Source of the DNA: Methylovulum sp.
GTDB lineage: Bacteria; Pseudomonadota; Gammaproteobacteria; Methylococcales; Methylomonadaceae
DNA: 24,768 nucleotides
Reading direction: 5' to 3'
Assembly (NCBI GenBank): GCA_016919605.1
Contig: JACXTQ010000300.1
Span: forward strand, 1-24,768
Shown: positions 1 to 5,775 of the stretch, in pieces
Layout of the letters: each line of letters opens with the position of its first letter
How positions within the stretch are numbered: the first letter of the stretch is position 1
The notes under the pieces: model-generated
The model's input: only the letters and a program-made list of their open reading frames with translations
Databases searched by the model: none
Told to the model about the DNA's origin: nothing
Position numbers and translations under genes: made by a program

Positions 1-98
1 GCTATAACAGAAAAATGTTTAACCAAAAGCCATCACCTAATTTCAGTTTGCACTGCGCTTTACAAGCCGGATTGCATTGCACTGACCCGGTATTTATA

Positions 99-842
99 CT
101 ATACGCCGCAAGTTGGACACACTGGATTTTTCCTCAGCTTCATGCTGTTAAATTCCATCGTCAAGCCATCTATTAGCAGTAACCGTCCGGTTAAAGTTTC
201 ACCAATTGCCATAATCAATTTCATAGCTTCCAGCGCCTGAATGCTGCCGACAATCCCTGTGATTGGCGCGATAACGCCATTGGTTGCACAATTTTGTTGT
301 TCTTCACCGTCAGTGTTATATAAGCAGTTATAGCAAGGACTGCTGTTTTTACCGGGAGTAAATACCGATACCTGCCCTTCAAAACGAATCGCCGCTCCGG
401 AAACCAGCGCTGTTTGATGCTTGACACAAGCCTTATTTATTGCAAAACGGGTGGAAAAATTATCGCTGCAATCCAGCACCACATCGGCTTTAATCACCTC
501 TACATCAAGATGTTCCCCTGCCAAGCGCTGTTTAACCGCCCTCACATTGATATCAGGATTCAGCTTATTAAGCGTTTGACGGGTTGAAATTACTTTATCC
601 ATCCCTATATCAGCTGTGTGATGAGCAATCTGTCTTTGTAAATTGGATAAATCTACCTCGTCATCGTCATAAATAGTGATATTGCCGACACCGCCAGCTG
701 CAAGGTAAATAGAGGCAGGAGAGCCTAAACCTCCAGCGCCGACAATTAACACCCTGGCGGCGAGCAGTTGTTGTTGTCCCTCAATATCACAAATCGGCAG
801 CATGATTTGACGGCTATAGCGCAATAGTTGGTTGTCATTCAT
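99..842 (-). CDS. moeB: MoeB/ThiF-family adenylyltransferase (sulfur-carrier activating enzyme)
   Basis: A 247-aa E1-like enzyme of the MoeB/ThiF/HesA family. Members adenylate the C-terminal glycine of a small ubiquitin-like sulfur carrier (MoaD or ThiS) for molybdopterin or thiazole synthesis in the cytoplasm. Visible are the nucleotide-binding loop GAGGLGS (residues 35-41), the acidic end of the Rossmann strand (YDDDEVDLSNLQRQ, about 58-71), the conserved DCSDNF (124-129) and two zinc-binding pairs, CYNC (170-173) and CPTC (242-245). The length is typical of MoeB, and no rhodanese domain is fused. The ATG start gives the usual N-terminus (LLRYSRQIMLP), but I see no good Shine-Dalgarno. It is transcribed divergently from groES. 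MoeB and ThiF cannot be separated without the partner gene, so the symbol is a best guess. Confidence 0.85.
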   Translation of the reverse strand: MNDNQLLRYSRQIMLPICDIEGQQQLLAARVLIVGAGGLGSPASIYLAAGGVGNITIYDDDEVDLSNLQRQIAHHTADIGMDKVISTRQTLNKLNPDINVRAVKQRLAGEHLDVEVIKADVVLDCSDNFSTRFAINKACVKHQTALVSGAAIRFEGQVSVFTPGKNSSPCYNCLYNTDGEEQQNCATNGVIAPITGIVGSIQALEAMKLIMAIGETLTGRLLLIDGLTMEFNSMKLRKNPVCPTCGV

Positions 843-887
843 AAGTCATATTATTTATGTAGAATTACAGAAATGATGCCAAAGAAC

Positions 888-915
888 TTGACACACTGCA
901 AAAGCTCATTATCAT
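888..915 (+). promoter_or_regulatory. Sigma70-type promoter of groESL
   Basis: TTGACA at 888-893 is a perfect -35 box. TATCAT at 910-915 is a good -10 box, and the spacer is 16 bp. The predicted transcription start, near 922, falls inside the CIRCE element. No convincing sigma32-type pair (CTTGAAA with CCCCAT) is seen, so repression rather than an alternative sigma factor may be the main heat control. Confidence 0.7.
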
Positions 916-941
916 TAGCACTCATTACTAGCGAGTGCTAA
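915..941. promoter_or_regulatory. CIRCE operator (HrcA binding site)
   Basis: TTAGCACTC (915-923), nine bases, then GAGTGCTAA (933-941). This is an exact match to the CIRCE consensus TTAGCACTC-N9-GAGTGCTAA. It overlaps the -10 box and predicted start of the groESL promoter, where bound HrcA repressor would block transcription until heat or misfolded protein titrates GroEL. No hrcA gene lies in the window. Confidence 0.95.
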
Positions 942-983
942 TAACTAAAGTTTAACCTTTAATTTTAATGTTAGGAGATATAG

Positions 984-1271
984 ATGAATATACGTCCGTT
1001 ACACGACAGAGTCATTGTCAAACGTGTTGAAGAAGAAACCAAAACCGCTAGCGGCATCGTGTTGCCTGGTTCTGCCGCCGAAAAACCTAGCCAAGGCGTA
1101 ATCTTGGCCGTAGGTGCTGGCAAACCGCTGGACAACGGCACTATCCGCGCTTTGGAAGTCAAAGTCGGCGATAAAGTGTTGTTCGGCAAATATGCGGGTA
1201 ACGAAGTTAAGGTTGACGGTGAAGAAGTCATCGTAATGCGTGAAGAAGACATTATGGGCATCTTGGGTTAA
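984..1271 (+). CDS. groES: Co-chaperonin GroES
   Basis: The 95-aa Hsp10 co-chaperonin forms the heptameric lid of the GroEL folding chamber in the cytosol. The sequence begins with the family signature MNIRPLHDRVIVKR. It contains the mobile loop (about residues 16-33, EEETKTASGIVLPG) that docks on the GroEL apical domain, and the terminal EDIMGIL. The ATG start follows a strong Shine-Dalgarno, AGGAG at 973-977. It is the first gene of the groES-groEL operon, under a sigma70-like promoter and a CIRCE operator. The groEL start lies 56 bp downstream. Confidence 0.98.
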   Translation: MNIRPLHDRVIVKRVEEETKTASGIVLPGSAAEKPSQGVILAVGAGKPLDNGTIRALEVKVGDKVLFGKYAGNEVKVDGEEVIVMREEDIMGILG

Positions 1272-1327
1272 TTGATCCGACCCCTTTTAGAAACCAATCA
1301 CACACAAACGAATTTAGGATAAAAACA

Positions 1328-2977
1328 ATGGCAGCAAAAGACGTATTATTTGGCGATGACGCTCGTGTCCGTATGGCGCGTGGCGTAAACATTTTAGCAA
1401 ACGCAGTTAAAGTCACCTTAGGCCCTAAAGGCCGCAACGCGATTTTAGACAAAAGCTTTGGCGCACCCACCATCACTAAAGACGGTGTATCCGTTGCGAA
1501 AGAAATCGAATTGAAAGACAAATTCGAAAACATGGGCGCACAAATGGTTAAGGAAGTGTCTTCCAAGACTTCTGATGTCGCTGGCGATGGTACCACCACC
1601 GCAACCGTATTGGCACAATCTATCGTCAACGAAGGCCTGAAAGCCGTTGCCGCCGGCATGAACCCAATGGACTTGAAACGTGGTATTGATTTGGCCGTGA
1701 CCAAAGTCGTCGCAGCCGTCCAAGCGTCTTCTACCCCTTGTACCGACAACAAAGCCATTGCCCAAGTTGGCACCATCTCCGCCAACTCTGACGCGTCTGT
1801 CGGTGACATTATCGCCGAAGCGATGGAAAAAGTCGGTAAAGAAGGCGTAATCACCGTTGAAGAAGGTTCAGGTCTGGACAATTCATTGGATGTTGTTGAA
1901 GGTATGCAGTTTGACCGTGGCTATTTGTCACCTTACTTCATCAACAAACAAGAAAACATGAGCGTCGAATTAGACGACCCGATGATCTTGATTTACGACA
2001 AAAAAATCTCCAACATCCGCGAAATGTTGCCAGTATTGGAAGGCGTTGCCAAATCAGGCCGTCCTTTATTGATTGTCGCTGAAGATGTTGAAGGCGAAGC
2101 CCTGGCGACTTTGGTGGTCAACACCATGCGCGGCATCCTGAAAGTCTGTGCGGTTAAAGCGCCTGGCTTCGGCGACCGCCGTAAAGCCATGCTGGAAGAC
2201 ATCGCCGTATTGACTGGCGGTACGGTCATTTCTGAAGAAGTTGGTTTGAGCTTGGAAAAAGCTGAACTGGATCAACTGGGTACCGCGAAAAAAGTTCAAA
2301 TCAGCAAAGAAAACACCACTATCATTGATGGTGCTGGTTCAGAAGAGCAAATCAAGGCTCGCGTTGCGCAAATCCGCGCCCAAGCTGAAGATGCCACCTC
2401 TGACTACGATAAAGAAAAACTGCAAGAGCGCCTGGCTAAATTGGCCGGCGGTGTTGCCGTGATTAAAGTGGGCGCCGCCACTGAAATCGAAATGAAAGAA
2501 AAGAAAGCCCGCGTTGAAGACGCGCTGCATTCAACCCGCGCTGCGGTTGAAGAAGGCGTGGTCGCTGGCGGTGGTACTGCCCTGGTCCGCGCTTTGTCGG
2601 CGCTGGATGGTTTGGAAGGTGCAAACCACGACCAAACTGTCGGTATCAACATCCTGCGCCGTGCAATGGAAGAGCCACTGCGCCAAATCGTCGCCAATGC
2701 CGGTGACGAGCCATCCGTGGTGTTCAACGAAGTCAAAAAAGGCACGGGCAGCTTCGGCTACAACGCCGCCACTGGCGTATACGGCGACATGATCGAAATG
2801 GGTATCTTAGACCCTGCGAAAGTGACCCGTACCGCCTTGCAAAACGCCGCGTCCATCGCTGGCCTGATGCTGACCACCGAAGTCATGATTGCTGATGCAC
2901 CTAGCGATGAAAAAGGCGCAGGTATGCCAGATATGGGCGGCATGGGCGGTATGGGTGGCATGGGCGGCATGATGTAA
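1328..2977 (+). CDS. groEL: Chaperonin GroEL (Hsp60)
   Basis: The 549-aa 60-kDa chaperonin forms the double-ring ATPase that folds proteins together with GroES. Seen in the sequence are the N-terminal equatorial segment (KDVLFGDDARVRMARGVN), the nucleotide-binding GDGTTT (86-91, containing the catalytic Asp equivalent to D87), the apical domain, the second equatorial segment (AVEEGVVAGGGTAL) and the C-terminal Gly-Gly-Met repeat tail that lines the cavity floor. The length is standard. The ATG is preceded by AGGA (about 1317-1320). The gene is co-transcribed with groES and followed by a strong terminator. Confidence 0.99.
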   Translation: MAAKDVLFGDDARVRMARGVNILANAVKVTLGPKGRNAILDKSFGAPTITKDGVSVAKEIELKDKFENMGAQMVKEVSSKTSDVAGDGTTTATVLAQSIVNEGLKAVAAGMNPMDLKRGIDLAVTKVVAAVQASSTPCTDNKAIAQVGTISANSDASVGDIIAEAMEKVGKEGVITVEEGSGLDNSLDVVEGMQFDRGYLSPYFINKQENMSVELDDPMILIYDKKISNIREMLPVLEGVAKSGRPLLIVAEDVEGEALATLVVNTMRGILKVCAVKAPGFGDRRKAMLEDIAVLTGGTVISEEVGLSLEKAELDQLGTAKKVQISKENTTIIDGAGSEEQIKARVAQIRAQAEDATSDYDKEKLQERLAKLAGGVAVIKVGAATEIEMKEKKARVEDALHSTRAAVEEGVVAGGGTALVRALSALDGLEGANHDQTVGINILRRAMEEPLRQIVANAGDEPSVVFNEVKKGTGSFGYNAATGVYGDMIEMGILDPAKVTRTALQNAASIAGLMLTTEVMIADAPSDEKGAGMPDMGGMGGMGGMGGMM

Positions 2978-3057
2978 GCCTGGCTACCTTTAGGGCTTGT
3001 AGAGGTTTAGGGACGTTGCCAAGGCGATGTCTTTAAACTGAACGGCACTGAAACTGA

Positions 3058-3092
3058 AAAAGCCCCGGTTGCCTTTGGCAGCCGGGGCTTTA
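3058..3092 (+). terminator. Rho-independent terminator after groEL
   Basis: A near-perfect hairpin, AAAGCCCCGG..TGCC, TTT loop, GGCA..CCGGGGCTTT (3059-3091), with one G-T wobble, ends in a short T-rich run. It lies 80 bp after the groEL stop. It is A-rich on its left side and might stop both strands. Confidence 0.9.
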
Positions 3093-3100
3093 ATTATAAA

Positions 3101-3129
3101 TTGAAATCAAAAATATAAGAGAGTAGAAT
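3101..3129 (+). promoter_or_regulatory. Candidate promoter of an intergenic small RNA
   Basis: TTGAAA (3101-3106), a 17-bp spacer and TAGAAT (3124-3129) form a good sigma70-like promoter just after the groEL terminator. No coding gene follows on this strand. The next signal is a strong terminator about 145 nt downstream. Confidence 0.5.
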
Positions 3130-3135
3130 GCCATC

Positions 3136-3281
3136 TAATTCAATGATCGACTCCTACGCCTGTCCCATAAAATTATTCTCATTATGACAGGTAGCTCCGG
3201 CGAGCGCTCCCTTCCGTTAGTTAGGGAGAAGGGTAGGTATATGTAAGCAACTGTTCGCACTAAAGACAGTTGCTTTTTTTT
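3136..3281 (+). ncRNA. Candidate small non-coding RNA, about 145 nt
   Basis: This is inferred from signals, not from family recognition. A promoter (3101-3129) predicts a start near 3136, and an intrinsic terminator ends at about 3281. In between are two further inverted repeats: CCTGTC (3159-3164) with GACAGG (3186-3191), extended by an ATAA/TTAT inner pairing, and CTCCCT (3207-3212) with AGGGAG (3223-3228). No open reading frame with a ribosome site is evident. The layout (promoter, stems, terminator with eight T) is that of a trans-acting sRNA. It could instead be a leftover of a deleted gene. It is transcribed convergently with the HEPN-like gene that ends at 3284. Confidence 0.45.
3245..3281 (+). 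terminator. Rho-independent terminator (+ strand) next to the HEPN-like gene
   Basis: GCAACTGT (3247-3254) pairs perfectly with ACAGTTGC (3266-3273), and AA/TT extends the stem. It is followed by an unbroken run of T to 3281. The T tract is on the + strand, so it does not terminate the minus-strand gene ending at 3284. It needs a + strand transcript, and the candidate sRNA provides one. Confidence 0.85.
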
Positions 3282-3283
3282 GA

Positions 3284-4192
3284 TTATCTGAATTCTTTTT
3301 CGAGTTTCATCAGCAATTCATCATCCTTGTTTTTCTCCCCTGTTTTATAAGCGGTATGCGTTGCTTTTATGGTATAAAACCTCGCTAATAAATATAACGA
3401 TTTTATATTCTGAAACAGATAGCCCCTATCTACTTTAACTTTATGATCTAATTGTAGTTTATTTGGATAATTCACAGGAACTTCGTTGATGTACCTGCTG
3501 TTTATGATGCCCGCGTTGTGAACAATAACATTCCTTCTTTTGGTCATTTCTACATATAGCTTCAATTCGTCATGGCATTTGTTATTTAGGTAATTACCCG
3601 TTTCTAGCTTTAAAGCCCCGTCTTTCACATCGCCTTTTTTACCATATTTGACAAAAACATGGCTTGGGTCGCCATAAAAAATAGCAATTAATTTTTGTTC
3701 AATATATTTTTCAATAGCTTCTTGTTTGCTGTCGCTTTCTAATAGCAATTCCAATTTTATTGACGGTGGCTCTGTCGATTCTGGCAGAAGGAACCTTTTC
3801 GGGTCGCTTAAGTAAACTAATTCGGCAATATCATTAACAAATGCTTCAAACAGCGCTATCGAGCTTACTAGCGTCCATTGCAAAGCCCATTCCGAACCCG
3901 CACCTGTTGATGATTTGACAAAGCCCAATAGGTCTTTGGTTTTTAGCTTAATATTGACTTGCTTTTCAGAGCCGACAGGCGATATTTCATCAGTTATATA
4001 TTCTTCTGCATCCTGATGTTCGCAATGGTTTTCTAAAATTTCGGCGACTTTTTCATGAAAAATGACATTAATCCAGTTACGGCGCAAATGCGTACAAAAG
4101 CGTGAGTATTTTTCTTTGTACTGGGAAGTGGGGAGGGTATATGTAATTTTGTTGCGTGGTTTGCGTTGAATGCTTGCGGTTTTTGCCGTCAT
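3284..4192 (-). CDS. HEPN-like domain protein of unknown function
   Basis: I do not recognise this 302-aa protein as a named family. Two segments look like the two halves of a HEPN-type helical domain. One is a helix with SSIALFEAFVNDIAELVY (about residues 110-127). The other, about 90 residues later, is TKRRNVIVHNAGIINSRY (217-234), which carries the R-x4-H motif (R220, H225) found at the active site of HEPN ribonucleases, followed by the common HN-x-G. The first 80 residues are basic, then acidic, with no signal peptide or membrane segment. HEPN proteins often act as RNases in toxin-antitoxin and antiviral systems, so that is the inferred role. The region is AT-richer than its flanks. The ATG at 4192 has AAGG about 8 nt upstream, buried in an inverted repeat. 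An unknown 160-aa gene lies upstream on the same strand. Confidence 0.7.
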   Translation of the reverse strand: MTAKTASIQRKPRNKITYTLPTSQYKEKYSRFCTHLRRNWINVIFHEKVAEILENHCEHQDAEEYITDEISPVGSEKQVNIKLKTKDLLGFVKSSTGAGSEWALQWTLVSSIALFEAFVNDIAELVYLSDPKRFLLPESTEPPSIKLELLLESDSKQEAIEKYIEQKLIAIFYGDPSHVFVKYGKKGDVKDGALKLETGNYLNNKCHDELKLYVEMTKRRNVIVHNAGIINSRYINEVPVNYPNKLQLDHKVKVDRGYLFQNIKSLYLLARFYTIKATHTAYKTGEKNKDDELLMKLEKEFR

Positions 4193-4196
4193 GTGT

Positions 4197-4230
4197 AGAG
4201 CCTTATTGATTAATTAACTAATAAGGTTCT
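4197..4230 (-). promoter_or_regulatory. Inverted repeat covering the ribosome site of the HEPN-like gene
   Basis: AGAGCCTTATT (4197-4207) and AATAAGGTTCT (4220-4230) pair over 11 bp with one G-U wobble. On the minus strand this hairpin lies directly before the ATG at 4192 and holds its only Shine-Dalgarno-like AAGG. The loop contains the palindrome TTAATTAA. It could be an operator or an RNA structure that restrains translation. Confidence 0.5.
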
Positions 4231-4292
4231 GTATTGTAGTCAGATTTTTTTTATAGTCATGGAAATAACTTTTCGACTTTTTTCCATAATTT

Positions 4293-4775
4293 TTACATTA
4301 CTAGGTCTACTACAGATTCGCGTACTTTATTGCCTTTGTTGTTATAAAAAGTCATTGATGCTTTATGCAGTGGGTCATTACCACGCCCATTGTTTTTAAT
4401 TTTTTGATAAGCCTTTAACACTACGTCCTCAGGTAAATTTTCTTCCATTGCTACTTCTGCTACCGCACTGTTTCCGTCCTTGCCTGGTGTTAGGCTTATT
4501 CCAGTCGCTAACAGATTTTCAATTTGGGTATAAATACATCTATCACGCCGAATAGTAGATGGCCTTCCCATTTTTCTAGGCTTAACACGTTCAGTAAGAA
4601 TATCAGCAAGAAATCGACGCATATCCGTTGATAACGGGATGTCACTTTGGAATAATCTATCTGTGCATTCCTTAAATTCTACTTTTCTACCCTCGAAATA
4701 TGACCTAACTACACCCATCTCAAAAGAATCAAGGTTCTCGTACCCCATATACCCATATCTACATTTGAAACTCAT
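4293..4775 (-). CDS. Hypothetical protein with a possible C-terminal helix-turn-helix
   Basis: A 160-aa protein I cannot assign. The start chosen is the ATG at 4775 because GGAG lies 7 nt before it; an ATG nine codons upstream (4802) has no ribosome site. After a tyrosine-rich N-terminus comes a segment DIPLSTDMRRFLADIL followed by a basic stretch (KPRKMGRPSTIRRDR, about residues 64-78). The C-terminal half (AVAEVAMEENLPEDVVLKAYQKIK, about 104-127) reads like a helix-turn-helix of the sort seen in small proteins of integrated elements. It lies 100 bp upstream of the HEPN-like gene on the same strand and could be its regulator or partner. No transport or membrane features are seen. Confidence 0.6.
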   Translation of the reverse strand: MSFKCRYGYMGYENLDSFEMGVVRSYFEGRKVEFKECTDRLFQSDIPLSTDMRRFLADILTERVKPRKMGRPSTIRRDRCIYTQIENLLATGISLTPGKDGNSAVAEVAMEENLPEDVVLKAYQKIKNNGRGNDPLHKASMTFYNNKGNKVRESVVDLVM

Positions 4776-4884
4776 ATAAACACTCCATTCAAGTGCAATC
4801 ATTAAGATAAAGATTAACCAGAAATAGGGTAATGACTCCTACTTGTCGCCCCGTCGGGCTATCCGGTTAAATTTGGTTATACCG

Positions 4885-5001
4885 TCATCCTGCCTTTTTG
4901 AACGCGATCACCTGCGCCCCATTCTTCAAACCGTCCAGATAATCCGCCCATGACTGCATCATTTTTTTACGGTCGGCCAAGTGGGCGGTACGGTTAGGCA
5001 T
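4885..5001 (-). pseudogene. C-terminal remnant of a tyrosine-type integrase
   Basis: Reading the minus strand from 5001 gives 38 codons ending in TGA at 4885. The peptide starts MPNRTAHLADRKKMMQSWAD and goes on with YLDGLKNGAQVIAFKKAG. This resembles the extreme C-terminus of P4/prophage-type tyrosine integrases (form xxHLExRRxMMQxWADYLDxL..GAxVI), the part after the catalytic tyrosine. A stop codon (TAA) sits immediately before the ATG, so the catalytic domain is gone and only the tail remains. It lies between the orphan antitoxin gene and the unknown 160-aa gene, in line with a decayed mobile element. The assignment rests on family memory, not a search. Confidence 0.7.
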
Positions 5002-5040
5002 TTAAGATGCTTGATGGTCAAGTTATTTCGTATTTTCTGC

Positions 5041-5289
5041 TTAGAAAAGCAAATCATAAACTTTTTCTGCCGCCCATATTGCTTGCGGAGTACGGTCGCT
5101 TGTTCCGCTCGCTTCGGCTTCATCAAGCATTGAGCGCAGTTGGGTTTCCGCTTCGCGTCTATTTTGATCGCGGCGTATCAAATCCCGAAAGTATTCGCTG
5201 TCATTGCCATATTTGCCGGAGTTGACTTGGGTTTTAACCCAGTTGTCCATTTGTTCAGTGATGGTGATTGTTTTGCGTTGCATCGACAT
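5041..5289 (-). CDS. parD: ParD-like antitoxin (ribbon-helix-helix), without its toxin
   Basis: The 82-aa protein matches ParD-type antitoxins of type II toxin-antitoxin systems. It has a short basic RHH DNA-binding N-terminus (MQRKTITITEQMDNWVKTQV, residues 3-22), then GKYGNDSEYFRDLIRRDQNR (25-44), which is highly characteristic, then an acidic toxin-binding C-terminus. ParD dimers bind their own promoter and neutralise ParE, a gyrase inhibitor. The ATG at 5289 has GGAG 8 nt upstream; a second ATG two codons on is also possible. The usual parE should follow immediately, but the downstream 40 bp lead to an integrase remnant. A perfect palindrome upstream (5315-5331) is a likely autoregulatory operator. 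Confidence 0.85.
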   Translation of the reverse strand: MSMQRKTITITEQMDNWVKTQVNSGKYGNDSEYFRDLIRRDQNRREAETQLRSMLDEAEASGTSDRTPQAIWAAEKVYDLLF

Positions 5290-5314
5290 GGTGCTATCTC
5301 CGATATTAAGATGG

Positions 5315-5331
5315 GTATGATTTTATCATAC
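5315..5331. promoter_or_regulatory. Palindromic operator candidate upstream of parD
   Basis: GTATGAT (5315-5321), TTT, ATCATAC (5325-5331) is a perfect 7-bp inverted repeat 26 bp upstream of the parD start. RHH antitoxins repress their own operon from such sites. A partial copy (GTATGC) lies just beyond on the minus strand, and TATGAT within the arm could serve as a -10 box. Confidence 0.6.
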
Positions 5332-5341
5332 GTTAAGCATA

Positions 5342-5370
5342 CTGAATAGGCTCTATATGGCAATGTCATT
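5342..5370. repeat. Direct repeat copy 1 (29 bp)
   Basis: Twenty-nine bases beginning CTGAATAGGCTC and ending GTCATT are repeated exactly at 5665-5693. Both copies are followed at a short distance by AACCATCAGGCAT plus a run of A (here 5377-5389; second copy 5710-5722). The repeated unit is thus about 50-60 bp with a variable insert. Confidence 0.85.
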
Positions 5371-5397
5371 TCAGCTAACCATCAGGCATGAAAAAAA

Positions 5398-5461
5398 CGC
5401 GGTAAGGCGCATGTTGGGCATTTAAACATCCGGCGCATTACGCTATCGCCGCCCTACCGCG
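5398..5461. repeat. Palindromic intergenic repeat
   Basis: CGCGGTAAGGCG (5398-5409) and CGCCCTACCGCG (5450-5461) are inverted copies with one mismatch. The interior holds GGCGCAT twice (5406-5412 and 5432-5438) and the AACAT/ATGTT arms of a second stem. The right half (GGCGCATTACGCTATCGC) resembles short REP-like repeats scattered through many proteobacterial genomes. No transposase is nearby. Confidence 0.65.
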
Positions 5462-5664
5462 CTGTTTGCAAGGTTGGCCCTGTGGTATTTTCTCTGCCAT
5501 CCGGTCGCCTATTATGACGATAAGGTCGGGATAGGTTCTAGCTCCTATATTGCTGCGCAATTCATCAATATAGGTGGCGGACGGTATCTGGAAAGAAATT
5601 TCCGACACCTGCCTCGCCATCGCTGGATGGCCCGAACGGGTATTAACCTAAGGTACTCTCCATT
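5462..5664. other. Unassigned 200-bp stretch between the two direct repeats
   Basis: The gene-free region 5290-5775 holds the parD operator, two direct repeats, the palindromic repeat and the pnp terminator. This remaining part has only a 60-codon minus-strand frame (5438-5620) without a ribosome site. Its end falls inside the palindromic repeat, and I see no recognisable domain. I see no RNA gene or transposase scrap here. Confidence 0.5.
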
Positions 5665-5693
5665 CTGAATAGGCTCTATATGGCAATGTCATT
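5665..5693. repeat. Direct repeat copy 2 (29 bp)
   Basis: Exact copy of 5342-5370, 323 bp away. It is followed by AACCATCAGGCAT (5710-5722) and then the pnp terminator. Confidence 0.85.
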
Positions 5694-5722
5694 CCTTACC
5701 ATAAAGGCCAACCATCAGGCAT

Positions 5723-5746
5723 AAAAAAAGGGCCTTACGGCCCTTT
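5723..5746 (-). terminator. Rho-independent terminator after pnp
   Basis: On the minus strand AAAGGGCC, loop GTAA, GGCCCTTT, then a T run (5723-5729). It lies 30 bp after the pnp stop and ends the rimP-to-pnp cluster. Confidence 0.92.
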
Positions 5747-5775
5747 CCTATTATTTAAGCCTAAAGTAGGACAGC

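Noticed and set aside
1..98. Sequence after the MoeB-type gene
   Set aside because: No terminator, frame or repeat could be recognised.
887..914. A sigma32 promoter for groES
   Set aside because: CTTGACA resembles the -35 but no CCCCAT-type -10 is present; a sigma70 reading with CIRCE is better.
2900..2977. GGM repeat tract at the end of groEL
   Set aside because: This is the normal C-terminal tail of GroEL, not a novel repeat.
5438..5620. A 60-codon minus-strand frame downstream of the antitoxin region
   Set aside because: It has no ribosome site and no known domain, and its last third is the palindromic repeat, so it is more likely chance.
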